Source: Arthrobacter methylotrophus (GTDB lineage: Bacteria > Actinomycetota > Actinomycetes > Actinomycetales > Micrococcaceae). Taken from it: a stretch of DNA of 64,000 nt. Location of the stretch: the NCBI RefSeq assembly GCF_039539965.1, contig NZ_BAABED010000001.1, positions 2,976,001-3,040,000 of the forward strand. Reading direction: 5' to 3'. The stretch's first letter is position 1, and each line of letters opens with the position of its first letter. Made by a program: the position numbers and the translations under genes. The notes below the pieces were generated by a model. It was given only the letters and a program-made list of their open reading frames with translations. It was not told where the DNA came from and did not search any database. Below, piece by piece: positions 8,710 through 17,469 of this stretch.

Positions 8710-9707
8710 CCAGCCCCCTGTCCCCGGCGCACCACAGCCTGGATCCAGAGCACGGCCGCCACCTGCTGCTGCAGATGCTCCGGATACGCAAGCTAGAGGA
8801 AAAGTGCGTCGAGCTCTATAGTGCCGCGAAGATCCACGGGTTCCTGCATGTCTACATCGGAGAGGAAGCCGTGGCGGCGGGCGTCCTGGATACCCTGTCC
8901 CCGGAAGATGCCGTCGTCGCCACCTACCGGGAGCACGGCCATGCCTTGCTCCGCGGCGTCGAAGCGGGGGCGATCCTGGCTGAAATGTACGGCTGCCTGG
9001 AAGGTTGCTGCCGCGGCCGCGGCGGCTCGATGCACCTCTTCGACGCCGCCACGCACTTCTACGGAGGAAACGCGATCGTGGCGGGCGGGCTGCCCCTCGC
9101 CGTCGGGCTCGCCCTGGCGGACAAGATGGCCGGACGCTCCAACGTCACAGTGTGCTTCTTCGGCGATGGCGCCGTGGCGGAAGGCGAGTTCCACGAAAGC
9201 CTCAACCTTGCCGCACTCTGGCAGCTGCCAGTGCTGTTCTGTTGCGAAAACAACCTCTACGCCATGGGTACTGCCCTGGGCCGCTCGGAATCACAGACAG
9301 ATATCGCCCTCAAGGCTGCCGGCTACGAGATCTCAGCCTGGGCCGTGGACGGAATGGACGTCCTCGCAGTCGAGGAAGCGGCCCGCCGCGCCGTGGACGC
9401 CGTCCGCTCAGGCGGCGGCCCGCACTTCCTGGAACTGCGCACTTACCGTTTCCGCGCCCACTCGATGTTCGACCCCGAACTGTACCGTGAGAAGGCCGAG
9501 GTCCTGAAGTGGCAGGAGCGGGACCCGATCACCCTGCTCCGCAGGAGCATGGAAGCGGCGGGCCAGCTTGCCGGGGAAGAGTGGGCGCAGCTGGAGTCGG
9601 CCGCCGACACGGAGGTCGCGGCCGCCGTCGACTTCGCCGAAACGGGGACGCTGGAGCCGATGGAGGAACTCACGCGCTTTGTCTACTGCGACCGGAGGAC
9701 ACCATGA
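8706..9707 (+). CDS. 2-oxoacid dehydrogenase E1 component, alpha subunit
   Basis: A 333-residue thiamine-diphosphate enzyme subunit, similar to pyruvate/acetoin dehydrogenase E1 alpha. The TPP-binding motif starts [10 protein letters not shown] and ends CENN with the usual spacing. The substrate-loop segments [11 protein letters not shown] and [10 protein letters not shown], and the phosphorylation-loop-like [14 protein letters not shown], are also present. It pairs with the beta subunit that follows and decarboxylates a 2-oxoacid, passing the acyl group to the lipoyl arm of the E2 two genes on. It overlaps both neighbours by four bases (ATGA), so subunit synthesis is likely coupled. Pyruvate, acetoin and branched-chain 2-oxoacids are all possible substrates. 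Confidence 0.88.
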   Translation: MTSPLSPAHHSLDPEHGRHLLLQMLRIRKLEEKCVELYSAAKIHGFLHVYIGEEAVAAGVLDTLSPEDAVVATYREHGHALLRGVEAGAILAEMYGCLEGCCRGRGGSMHLFDAATHFYGGNAIVAGGLPLAVGLALADKMAGRSNVTVCFFGDGAVAEGEFHESLNLAALWQLPVLFCCENNLYAMGTALGRSESQTDIALKAAGYEISAWAVDGMDVLAVEEAARRAVDAVRSGGGPHFLELRTYRFRAHSMFDPELYREKAEVLKWQERDPITLLRRSMEAAGQLAGEEWAQLESAADTEVAAAVDFAETGTLEPMEELTRFVYCDRRTP

Positions 9708-10684
9708 AGTCCAGCTACCGGGAGGCCCTCCGGGCTGGGATCCGTGATGCGATGCAGCGTGACCCTGGCGTATTCCTGATGGGCGAAGACGTTGGGTCTT
9801 ACGGCGGATCGTTCGCGGTGAGTCTGGGGTTGTTGGAGGAATTCGGCCCCGAGCGCATTCGGGACACCCCGCTGTCCGAGTCCGGCTTCGTCGGCGCCGG
9901 CATCGGCGCTGCGCTCGGTGGAATGCGGCCGATCGTGGAGATCATGACCGTCAACTTCAGCCTGCTCGCCCTGGATCAGATAGTGAACAATGCCGCGTGC
10001 TTGCTGCACATGTCCGGCGGGCAGTTCCACGTGCCGCTAGTCATCCGGATGACCACGGGGGCAGGCCGTCAGCTGGGTGCCCAGCATTCACACAGCCTTG
10101 AAGGCTGGTACGCGCACATCCCCGGGCTTCGCATCCTCGCCCCAGCCACCCTCGAGGACGCCCGCGGCATGTTGTGGACGGCACTTGAGGACCCTGATCC
10201 GGTACTGATCTTCGAGCACGGCTCGCTCTACAACGTCACCGGCGAACTCGACGACAACGCCGGCCCGGTGGACATCGACACCGCTGCGGTCCGGCGCACC
10301 GGTAATGACATTTCGCTGATCACCTATGGCGGGACGCTTCCCGTCGTTCTCGACGCAGCAGAGCAGCTCGCGGGCGAAGGCATCGACGCCGAGGTGTTGG
10401 ACCTGCGCACGCTCCGGCCGCTGGACGAGGCCACGATCCTCCAATCAGTAGCGCGGGCGCACCGGGCAGTCGTGGTGGACGAAGGCTGGCGCAGCGGGAG
10501 CATCTCGGCGGAAATCAGCGCCCGGATCACCGAGAACGCGTTCTTCGACCTGGACGCCCCCGTGGGCCGGGTCTGCAGCGCCGAGGTGCCCATCCCCTAT
10601 GCCAAGCACATGGAACTGGCCGCTCTGCCCTCCGTAGAGCGGATCGTTGCCGCGGCCCGGGAGGCGGTAGGAACCCGTGCCTGA
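9704..10684 (+). CDS. 2-oxoacid dehydrogenase E1 component, beta subunit
   Basis: A 326-residue transketolase-like subunit forming an alpha2beta2 E1 with the preceding gene. Characteristic segments are [15 protein letters not shown] (the Glu activating TPP), [21 protein letters not shown], and a C-terminal transketolase domain with [14 protein letters not shown] and [11 protein letters not shown]. The true start is the ATG at 9704, overlapping the stop of E1 alpha; the frame stays open upstream but that part is only the shadow of E1 alpha. The stop overlaps the start of the E2 gene by eight bases. The set resembles pyruvate/acetoin dehydrogenase, but no E3 (lipoamide dehydrogenase) gene is in the cluster, so E3 must be shared from elsewhere. 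Confidence 0.9.
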   Translation: MKSSYREALRAGIRDAMQRDPGVFLMGEDVGSYGGSFAVSLGLLEEFGPERIRDTPLSESGFVGAGIGAALGGMRPIVEIMTVNFSLLALDQIVNNAACLLHMSGGQFHVPLVIRMTTGAGRQLGAQHSHSLEGWYAHIPGLRILAPATLEDARGMLWTALEDPDPVLIFEHGSLYNVTGELDDNAGPVDIDTAAVRRTGNDISLITYGGTLPVVLDAAEQLAGEGIDAEVLDLRTLRPLDEATILQSVARAHRAVVVDEGWRSGSISAEISARITENAFFDLDAPVGRVCSAEVPIPYAKHMELAALPSVERIVAAAREAVGTRA

Positions 10685-12056
10685 TTTCCTGATGCCTTCT
10701 CTCGGGGCCGACATGGAGCACGGCAAGCTCGTCGAATGGCTGGTCAAGCCCGGTGATTACGTCCGCCGCGGCGATCTGGTAGCCGTCGTAGACACCGACA
10801 AGACCATCATGGACGTGGAGTCCTTCCAGGAAGGCGTGGTCACGGACCTCCTGGTCGATATCGGCGAAACGGTCCCGGTGGGCACACCATTGGCCAGGAT
10901 CACACAGACACCGGCAGAGACTGCTCCCCCAGCCCATGTAGCGCAGGTTGCCAAGGCCACGGCCAAGGCGGCCCTTTCGAAGGCGGCTGCGCCGATACCG
11001 ACTGCCCGGGAAGCCGTTGAGCCACACCCGAAAGAAGCCGCTTCAATCGCACCACCGGTCCGGCACCTCGCGCACCGGCTGGGGGTTGAGACCGTGAAGA
11101 TCCACGGCACCGGCCGGGACGGGGCAATTACCCGAGCGGACGTCGAACAGGCCGTCGCCGCCCCCTCCCGAAACCGTGTCCGGTCTTCCCCCCGCGCCCG
11201 TCGGCTCGCGGCCGAACTCGGCGTCGAACTGGCCGCCATCAGCGGCACCGGCCCGCAGGGCGCCATCACCGAGGCCGACGTCAACCGCGCCGAAGCCCCG
11301 GCGCCCGAGAGCCCTTCGCCCTCCACACAAGCGACCCCGAAGCCTGCATCGGAAGAACCGGCCGCGGGGAAGTCTTCGGATGCGGGCGAGCGTGTGGCCA
11401 GCCTCCGTCGCGCCATCGGCGCCCTGATGTCCCGCTCGAAAAAATCCATCCCGCACTACTATCTGAGTACCACCTTGGATTTGCGGGCTGCCGTCGACTG
11501 GATGCAGTCCGTTAACGCCGAGCGTCCTGTGGCCGCCAGGCTCGTCCCCTCTGCCCTCCTGCTCAAGGCCGCGGCCCTTGCGGCCAGGGAAGTACCGGAA
11601 ATGAACGGTTTCTATGACGACGACGGGTTCCGGCCGAGCGACTCGGTTCACCTCGGCGTCGCGGTGGCACTTCGCCAGGGTGGCCTTGTGGCACCCGCAA
11701 TCCACGACGCCGACACATTGCCCGTTGAGACGCTGATGGAGAAGCTGCGGGACCTCGTCAGCCGTGCGCGTTCGGGTCGCCTGCAGCGTGCCGAAATGGC
11801 CGATCCCACCCTCACCGTGACCAACCTCGGGGACCTCGGGGTCGAGAGCGTCTATGGCGTGATTTACCCCCCGCAAGTCGCGATGGTCGGCTTCGGCCGA
11901 GTGATGGAACAACCCTGGGCGCAGAACGGCATGCTCGGGGTGCGCCACGCGGTCATTGCCACCCTCTCTGCCGACCACCGGGTCAGCGACGGCATGCGCG
12001 GTGCCCGCTATCTCGCGCGCATCGAAGAACTCCTGCAGAAACCGGAGGAACTATGA
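10677..12056 (+). CDS. Dihydrolipoamide acyltransferase (E2) with two peripheral subunit-binding domains
   Basis: A 459-residue E2. A single lipoyl domain occupies about residues 1-77 with the lipoylated Lys42 in [12 protein letters not shown]. After an Ala/Pro linker come two peripheral subunit-binding domains, about 126-160 ([10 protein letters not shown]...[16 protein letters not shown]) and 171-205 ([13 protein letters not shown]...[16 protein letters not shown]). The catalytic acyltransferase domain covers about 225-459 and ends with DHRVSDG, giving His434 as the active-site base. Most E2s carry one such binding domain; two would allow simultaneous docking of E1 and E3 or two E3s. The start is GTG at 10677, overlapping E1 beta. 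It ends ATGA with the ACP gene. Confidence 0.9.
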   Translation: MPDFLMPSLGADMEHGKLVEWLVKPGDYVRRGDLVAVVDTDKTIMDVESFQEGVVTDLLVDIGETVPVGTPLARITQTPAETAPPAHVAQVAKATAKAALSKAAAPIPTAREAVEPHPKEAASIAPPVRHLAHRLGVETVKIHGTGRDGAITRADVEQAVAAPSRNRVRSSPRARRLAAELGVELAAISGTGPQGAITEADVNRAEAPAPESPSPSTQATPKPASEEPAAGKSSDAGERVASLRRAIGALMSRSKKSIPHYYLSTTLDLRAAVDWMQSVNAERPVAARLVPSALLLKAAALAAREVPEMNGFYDDDGFRPSDSVHLGVAVALRQGGLVAPAIHDADTLPVETLMEKLRDLVSRARSGRLQRAEMADPTLTVTNLGDLGVESVYGVIYPPQVAMVGFGRVMEQPWAQNGMLGVRHAVIATLSADHRVSDGMRGARYLARIEELLQKPEEL

Positions 12057-12295
12057 ACGAGCAGGAAGCCCGCATGGCGGCCCAAACCGCCATCGGCAAA
12101 GTCGCACCGGACGTTGACATGGCGGACGTGGACGAGGATTCCCGACTGCGGCAGGACCTTGAACTTGATTCCCTCGATTTCCTGCGGCTCGTGGAAACCA
12201 TCGACACGGACACCGGAATCAACATTCCCGAGCGCGATTACCCCGCGGTGGCCACCATCAAAGGACTCATCGCATACCTTGCCGCCCACGGCTGA
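12053..12295 (+). CDS. Acyl carrier protein
   Basis: An 80-residue acidic carrier protein. The phosphopantetheine attachment motif is ELDSLDFLRL, with Ser in DSL at about residue 38, and helices follow as in ACP and PCP folds. Its ATG overlaps the E2 stop (ATGA), making it the fifth member of the operon. An ACP coupled to an acyl-CoA ligase and a 2-oxoacid dehydrogenase is unusual. One reading is that acyl groups made or activated by the complex are moved to the carrier. Another is that the ACP is the loading partner of the ligase. No ketosynthase or acyltransferase gene is nearby, so the downstream use is unknown. Confidence 0.88.
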   Translation: MNEQEARMAAQTAIGKVAPDVDMADVDEDSRLRQDLELDSLDFLRLVETIDTDTGINIPERDYPAVATIKGLIAYLAAHG

Positions 12296-12416
12296 GCGCC
12301 GGGACGTCCCGCCCAACAACCGCCGGCCGTTGGCCTTGTTGGTCGTCCAGGTCCGGGCGGCCCTTTGGCTGCGGCTGAGCGCCGCGCCGGAGCCCTCGGG
12401 ACGGACTCGGGCGGGG

Positions 12417-12584
12417 CTCCGTTTCCTCGTGTAGGGTCACTGTTCCCGCGGTGTCGCCACCGTCGATGACGAACTCGGCTCCCGTGACGAGCGAAGATTC
12501 GTTGGAGGACAGGTACCGGACGAGGTCCACGACTTCCCCCTGGGCGGCAGTCAATGTGGCGGCTGGCATGCCTCCGGGGTGGCC
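12417..12584 (-). pseudogene. Relic of an SDR C-terminus
   Basis: On the minus strand this stretch encodes GHPG, then about 11 unrelated residues, then EVVDLVRYLSSNESSLVTGAE and FVIDGGDTAGTV. It closely matches the C-terminus of the intact SDR at 13685-14509 (DLVLYLSSNESSFVTGTE, FVIDGGDTAGTV) but lies in opposite orientation. Nothing of the Rossmann N-terminus or the catalytic Tyr remains on either side. It is therefore a fragment of a second SDR gene. Confidence 0.75.
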
Positions 12585-12785
12585 GAACCGCTGCCGAGGA
12601 CGGGACGTGCAAGAGGGCCAACAGCGAAGCGATCTCCTTGGATTCGCGCCCGATGCACTGGACTGCGCTATCAAGAGCAACTCGCGATTTCCAGGCAAGG
12701 GGAAGCCCCGTCGCAGCCAGGTCGGCTCCTGTCCTTTCTCTTCCGCCGGCCAGCGTCATGTGGGCTGCAGAACAGGGCCTTTGTT

Positions 12786-12809
12786 CTCTGTCGAGGTACC
12801 ACGACAGAG
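12786..12809. promoter_or_regulatory. 24-bp palindrome upstream of tetR
   Basis: CTCTGTCG and CGACAGAG form perfect outer arms around AGGTACCA, itself palindromic except for the flanking A/A pair, so 22 of 24 positions are symmetric. It lies 52-84 bases upstream of the TetR start candidates. The size fits an autoregulatory TetR operator. The 12297-12860 gap otherwise holds the SDR relic and nothing else recognised. Confidence 0.6.
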
Positions 12810-12869
12810 GATCTACTAAACACAACGGGAGATTTAGGTTCAAGATATGGCGGAGTGGACGTGGTTCTC

Positions 12870-13643
12870 ATGGGCAAACTGATCCGGTTGCTGACCCGAA
12901 CGGCAATGATGGCAGGGGACCAGATACGCACTCCCCCGTTATCCGGCGGACCCCAGGATGATGACAAGCGGGCGAGAGTTCTCGACACTGCGATAACCCA
13001 TTTCGCGGCTACCGGCTTTGCTACCCCTGGCCTCGCGGAGATCGCCCGTACTGCAGGCGTCGCTACCGATGACATCCTTGCCCTCTTCGGAGACGAAGAA
13101 GGGCTGCGCCGGGCATGCGACGACCACGTGCTCGAGGCAGTGGTGGGGTGGGCCCGCGAAAAAGCCACACTGGAGGGCATGCGAGAAGTCATGCGTTCCT
13201 ACCAGGCTGACCCCCGCAACTATCAGGCTCAGATGGCCTACCTCGGACGCGTCGTGGTGGAAAACACTCCAGCTGCCCCCCGGTTCATAGACGTGCTGGT
13301 CGATGAGAGCGAAGCGATCATCAGAGCCGGCATCCGCGATGGCACCATGCGCCCTTCCGATGACCCACGAGCGCTCGCCGTCCTGACAGCGACCACCGTA
13401 CTGGGCTTGATAACCATGGCTCCGCACATCGAACGGGCTCTCGGGCTCCCCGCGTCACAGCAGCAGATGCTGCTCCGTCTGGCACTGCCGGCCCTGGAGA
13501 TCTACACGCACGGCCTGTACACCAACGACTCTTACCTGACACTAGTCCGCGGCGCCGTCTCCGCCCTCCAGCAAACACAACAAGAGGAGCAAACACCCGG
13601 AACCGGATCCCCGAAGGCCCCATCCCAAGCAGACAGCAGCTGA
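12870..13643 (+). CDS. TetR-family transcriptional regulator
   Basis: A 257-residue regulator. The N-terminal TetR DNA-binding domain is RARVLDTAITHFAATGF...LAEIARTAGVATDDILALFGDEEGLRRACDDHV, a helix-turn-helix with the usual LF/YF-x-x-KE-like end. The C-terminal half is helical and would bind ligand. The ATG at 12870 is used here. GTG 12861 is an equally good choice because GGAG at 12852-12855 is spaced 5 bases from it but 14 from the ATG. The gene is followed at 41 bases by an SDR on the same strand, so they are probably co-transcribed and autoregulated through the palindrome at 12786-12809. Confidence 0.85.
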   Translation: MGKLIRLLTRTAMMAGDQIRTPPLSGGPQDDDKRARVLDTAITHFAATGFATPGLAEIARTAGVATDDILALFGDEEGLRRACDDHVLEAVVGWAREKATLEGMREVMRSYQADPRNYQAQMAYLGRVVVENTPAAPRFIDVLVDESEAIIRAGIRDGTMRPSDDPRALAVLTATTVLGLITMAPHIERALGLPASQQQMLLRLALPALEIYTHGLYTNDSYLTLVRGAVSALQQTQQEEQTPGTGSPKAPSQADSS

Positions 13644-13684
13644 GCGCACCGCCACTATCCGGCGCCAAACCGAAGGAGCATCAT

Positions 13685-14509
13685 ATGGAACGAGTCATTG
13701 ACAAAGTAGCCTTGGTCAGCGGGGGTGCCCGCGGCATTGGAGCCGCCGTGGCATCGCGGCTGCACGGCGAAGGGGCAAAGGTCGTCATAGGCGACATCCT
13801 GGACGACGAGGGAAAGGAGACCGCAGAGCGCATGGGCTCCGGCGCGCGCTACGTTCATCTCGACGTGACCAGCCCGCAGGACTGGCAGACAGCGGTGAGC
13901 GCCGCCGTCGAAACCTTCGGAGGCCTGAACATCCTGGTGAACAATGCAGGAATCGTGAACTTCGCCTCCATCGAGGACTACACCCTGGAGCAATGGAATA
14001 CCGTCATCGGCGTGAACCTGACCGGCACGTTCAACGGGATCAAGGCCGCGATCCCGGCCCTGAAACAATCCCGGGGCGGCTCGATCATCAACATATCCTC
14101 GATCGCCGGGATCCGCGGCTACGAGCAAATCCCCGGATACACAGCCTCGAAGTTCGGCGTACGCGGACTGACCAAGAGCGCCGCACTGGACCTGGGCCGC
14201 CATGGGATCAGGGTCAATTCCGTCCATCCCGGAGTCATCTCCACCCCGATGACGGCCGACATGCCGATGGACATGAGCCACGTGGCACTTGGCCGCATGG
14301 GCCACCCAGGAGAAGTCGCGGACCTCGTCCTGTACCTGTCCTCCAACGAATCATCCTTCGTCACCGGAACAGAATTCGTCATCGACGGCGGCGACACCGC
14401 AGGGACCGTAACCCCGCAGGAGGAAACAGGCGTCATGGGCAGCCTGCCGGAGGGCCAGCTCAAAGAGACCCCGCCCCTGGCCACACGACCGCCCGGCACA
14501 TCATTCTGA
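13685..14509 (+). CDS. Short-chain dehydrogenase/reductase, hydroxysteroid-dehydrogenase-like
   Basis: A 274-residue classical SDR, an NAD(P)-dependent alcohol dehydrogenase or ketoreductase. The nucleotide-binding motif is SGGARGIGAA, followed by NNAG, the catalytic Ser in NISSIAG and YTASK (Tyr and Lys). GDILDDEG after beta-2 (acidic) favours NAD. The pattern is close to 3-alpha/20-beta-hydroxysteroid dehydrogenases, but the substrate is not certain. A 25-residue hydrophilic tail after the usual FVIDGG end is longer than typical. GAAGGAGCATAT gives a strong ribosome site for ATG 13685. It sits downstream of tetR and is probably its target. Confidence 0.88.
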   Translation: MERVIDKVALVSGGARGIGAAVASRLHGEGAKVVIGDILDDEGKETAERMGSGARYVHLDVTSPQDWQTAVSAAVETFGGLNILVNNAGIVNFASIEDYTLEQWNTVIGVNLTGTFNGIKAAIPALKQSRGGSIINISSIAGIRGYEQIPGYTASKFGVRGLTKSAALDLGRHGIRVNSVHPGVISTPMTADMPMDMSHVALGRMGHPGEVADLVLYLSSNESSFVTGTEFVIDGGDTAGTVTPQEETGVMGSLPEGQLKETPPLATRPPGTSF

Positions 14510-14699
14510 TACCTCCATATTTACGATGTTGGAAAGGTTCCAGAGTGCCCGGCCGCTGAACTATCGGATTACGACTATGCCGTAGATGAGGCCAACGGCC
14601 GGTCACCCCGCTGTCACGGCATGAAGGGTGCATGGCATCGGTTTGTTTGAACGTGGGCGTCGATCAAAGCTCATGGGCGGTACGGCGTGGCGCGTCCGG

Positions 14700-14816
14700 C
14701 ATAGATGGGCGGGCCTGACCTCCAGGACGCCGCGGGAGCAGGAGGCCATGATGTCTTCTTCCTTCACGTCCTCGGGTAGGGGATGCTGCGGCTGAAGGAC
14801 CCGTAGCGGAATTCGG
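14700..14816 (-). pseudogene. Frameshifted Hsp20/alpha-crystallin relic
   Basis: The minus strand reads EFRYGSFSRSIP in one frame and then, after a one-base loss in a run of C, LPEDVKEEDIMASCSRGVLEVR in the next. Together these are the core of an Hsp20-type small heat-shock protein (R-YGSFSRSI-LPE-V-E-I-A---GVLEV). The N-terminal part and the IPI/IxI tail are missing. The rest of the 14510-14935 gap shows no other gene. Confidence 0.7.
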
Positions 14817-14935
14817 ACTAGGGCCCGCAGCATTCGGGCAAACCGAATGGTGTGCGCCCCGGCAGATAACGCGGATAGCCGTGGAGCGATCGTTATGCGG
14901 AAGCGCCCCTGCGGGGCCCGGGACTCCGGGGCAGG

Positions 14936-16306
14936 CTACTCGGCATCCCGACACGAAGGCGCGGTATGCCCTGGTGAAGACTCCTGTATCCGGGCAGGCA
15001 ACAGATAGTGGACGAACCAGTTCGCGGCGAGTGTCCCGGCTTGGGCGAGTGTTCCAGGTTCTTCGAAGAGGTGTGTGGCTCGAGGGATGATCTCCAAGCG
15101 GGTCGGGGACTGCATCATGGCCATGGCCTGTCGGTTGAGGGCAAGGACCTCGGGATCGGCGGCACCTACGATCAGCAGGGTCGGTGCGCGCACGACGGCC
15201 AGCCGCGGGCCAGCCAGATCCGGACGGCCGCCTCTTGAAACAATGGCTGCTATTCGCGCATCCGGTTCGGCCGCGGCCCATAGCGCTGCGCCGGCGCCCG
15301 TGCTGGCGCCGAAATAGCCGATGCGGCTAGTCGAGGTGGCATCATTGCTGCCAAGCCACCGGGTTGCTGCCGTGAGCCGACGCGCAAGCAAGACGACGTC
15401 GAATACGTTCGCCCGGTTGACTTCTTCAGCGGGAGTCAGCAGATCCAAGAGGAGTGTGCCCAGTCCCGCGCCCTGAAGTACAGAGGCGACGAACCTGTTG
15501 CGGGGGCTGTGGCGCCCGCTTCCGCTGCCGTGGGCGAACACGACGACGCCGTCGCACCGGGCTGGCAGGTGCAGGGTTCCCCGGAGTCTGAGGGCACCGG
15601 AGGGGATTTCCACTTCCTGGTCGACGCCGGCATGCTCCGCTGTCCGGAGGGAAGGCAGCCGCTGCTCTGCGACGTCAAGCAGCTGCACCACCTCTTCGTC
15701 TTCGGTGGGGGAGAAATCGCGGTAGTGGCAGCCGACGGCTTGGAAGTCCTGCGCCGATACCAGGCAGACGACGTCGTCGGGCTCCGTCAGCGAGGGCAAC
15801 AGCCCGGCGGGGGCCACCGGCACGGCCAGGATCACTCGGGCAGCGCCCAATTGCCGCGCAACCCGGCAGGCAACACGCGCTGTGGAACCGGTTGCGCAGC
15901 CATCATCCACCACGATTGCCGCGCACCCGCGAAGGTCCCTCCGGGGTCGCCCCTGGCGGTACCTCACAACCCGGGACTCCAACAAATCACGCTCGCGACG
16001 TTCGACCGCGCCCACGTCAGCATCGCTCACACCCGTGGCAGAGATGATGCGAGGGTCAAGTACACGGGCGTTTCCTTCGCCAATGGCTCCCATGGCTAGT
16101 TCCGGTTGGAACGGTACGCCAAGCTTGCGCACCACAATGACGTCCAAAGGCGCGTCGAGCACTTTTGCCACCTCGAACGCGACCGGAATTCCACCGCGGG
16201 GCAACCCCAGAACCACCACGTCCTGCCCCTTCAACGGGGCCAGTCGTTGTCCCAGTCTCCGGCCGGCATCCACCCGGTCCCGGAACTCATACATCACGAT
16301 CACCAT
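14936..16306 (-). CDS. Phosphoribosyltransferase fused to alpha/beta hydrolase
   Basis: A 456-residue two-domain protein. Residues about 1-210 form a PRTase-like domain with LGLPRGGIPVAFEVA, a KLGVP loop and the PRPP-binding loop AIVVDDGCATGSTARVA. Residues about 230-440 form a dienelactone-hydrolase-like alpha/beta hydrolase with GVVVFAHGSGSGRHSPRN, nucleophile motif GYFGASTGAGAALWA, Asp in IVGAADPEVL and His in RATHLFEE. Such fusions are known in stress clusters of actinobacteria and proteobacteria, but their reaction is not established. ATG 16306 is listed; ATG 16294 (MYEF) is also possible. It lies just downstream of the BON-domain gene on the same strand, so a shared transcript is likely. 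Confidence 0.85.
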   Translation of the reverse strand: MVIVMYEFRDRVDAGRRLGQRLAPLKGQDVVVLGLPRGGIPVAFEVAKVLDAPLDVIVVRKLGVPFQPELAMGAIGEGNARVLDPRIISATGVSDADVGAVERRERDLLESRVVRYRQGRPRRDLRGCAAIVVDDGCATGSTARVACRVARQLGAARVILAVPVAPAGLLPSLTEPDDVVCLVSAQDFQAVGCHYRDFSPTEDEEVVQLLDVAEQRLPSLRTAEHAGVDQEVEIPSGALRLRGTLHLPARCDGVVVFAHGSGSGRHSPRNRFVASVLQGAGLGTLLLDLLTPAEEVNRANVFDVVLLARRLTAATRWLGSNDATSTSRIGYFGASTGAGAALWAAAEPDARIAAIVSRGGRPDLAGPRLAVVRAPTLLIVGAADPEVLALNRQAMAMMQSPTRLEIIPRATHLFEEPGTLAQAGTLAANWFVHYLLPARIQESSPGHTAPSCRDAE

Positions 16307-16378
16307 CCTGTCCGGATCCTCGCCTTCGCAGGGACGGGCGTTTGGCTAAGGTTCACTCGCTTGCGAAGCGTGGGCTTT

Positions 16379-17053
16379 CTATTCCGGGTGCACGTCAAGT
16401 TGGTTGTGGACTGCGCTCACGTGGGGTGAGGACCAGGCAGCCTTGCCCGCTGCTTTGCGTTCGTTCCAGCTCGCGACCCTGCCGGTGAGTGTCACTTCGG
16501 TCCCGTCGACCGTCACCACGATCCTTTCGGCGTCCAGTGCCGCCTGCCGGGCGATGGCGTTCTTGACCCGGGTCTTGGTATCGAGCGCCGAAGCACGGCC
16601 CTTGAGGGTGATGAGGTTCTGCACCGACCTGACGCCCCGGAGATGTTCGACGGCGTGGGCTGCTGCTTCGCGTTCGTAGTTCCAATCCACGTTTCCCGTC
16701 AGGGTGATGGCGTGGTTACGGACTTCCACGGTGACCGCTCCCTCGGGCACGACCGCGTTTCCCCGGAGAGCACTGAGGGCGGCTTCGGCGATGTCGGTGT
16801 CGGTCACCGGGCCGCCGAGGTAGTGGACGGTCAGTTCATCGGCGAGGGCCGTGACTCCACGCACCCGCAGGGCAGCCTTCCTGGCCGCCAGCCGGGCCGA
16901 GTAGGTAGGAACCTCGCCCGTCAGCGTCACGGCTCCCGAGGTGACCGCGACGCCGATGTGGGACGCATCGACCTCCGGTGTCCAGTCAAGCTCATTCAGA
17001 ACGGCCTGCTGCAGATCATGATCCGAGCGGGGCGCATTGGCAGAAGTGGTCAT
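16379..17053 (-). CDS. BON-domain protein with three BON repeats
   Basis: A 224-residue protein built of three BON domains at about residues 10-75, 82-148 and 155-222. Each has the pattern V-SGAVTLTGEV, V--HAITLTGNV or VDGTEVTLTGRV followed by a helix with A-RKAA. BON domains bind phospholipid or surfaces and are common in OsmY-like stress proteins. There is no signal peptide or lipobox, so a cytoplasmic or membrane-peripheral location is likely. AAAGGA lies about 12 bases upstream of the ATG. The neighbours (Hsp20 relic, PRTase-hydrolase fusion, DUF302) support a stress role. Confidence 0.85.
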   Translation of the reverse strand: MTTSANAPRSDHDLQQAVLNELDWTPEVDASHIGVAVTSGAVTLTGEVPTYSARLAARKAALRVRGVTALADELTVHYLGGPVTDTDIAEAALSALRGNAVVPEGAVTVEVRNHAITLTGNVDWNYEREAAAHAVEHLRGVRSVQNLITLKGRASALDTKTRVKNAIARQAALDAERIVVTVDGTEVTLTGRVASWNERKAAGKAAWSSPHVSAVHNQLDVHPE

Positions 17054-17469
17054 GATGGATCTTTATCCTTTCGTCCCGGCAGGAAGCACTTCCAGGAACG
17101 GCTGACGGGGATGGGCTATCAGGCCTGGTACCCGCAAGCCGCTGGGGTACTTCCATTTCATTCCCAGATGCCGCGGGCCGGGTAGGGGCATAAGCCCCTA
17201 CCCGGCGTTATCACCACCAAGGATTCCAGGGCCCCGGAATCGGCGTCCAGGACCTCCTTTGCCTGGTATACCCGTTGGGTCAGCGCCTCAGCCAAAATCG
17301 TTCAGACCGGTCGCTCAGGGTTTGAGTGCGGCGCGGGCATTGGCTGTACTGCGCAGGATACCGGCCAAAGTGTCCGGCTCAAGTGGACAGGCTGCATGGA
17401 TGAGCAGACCCGGACCGTTCTCTTCTTGGGGCGCCGGGGCGCCGGCGTTGGCGGACGTTACGTTTTCCG
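17054..17469. other. Intergenic stretch, about 415 bases
   Basis: No confident gene. A short minus-strand open segment directly downstream of the DUF302 stop (about 17472 down to 17318) reads GLLIHAACPLEPDTLAGILR and ends ALKP-stop. It has coding-like texture but no start codon with a ribosome site, so it is probably a C-terminal relic or chance. No hairpin terminator was recognised. Confidence 0.3.

Noticed and set aside
14930..14945. GGCTACTCGG near 14.93 kb as an attL partner for the tRNA 3' end at 29862
   Set aside because: Only 10 bases match and the match is inside the PRTase-hydrolase end; too short to be an attachment site.
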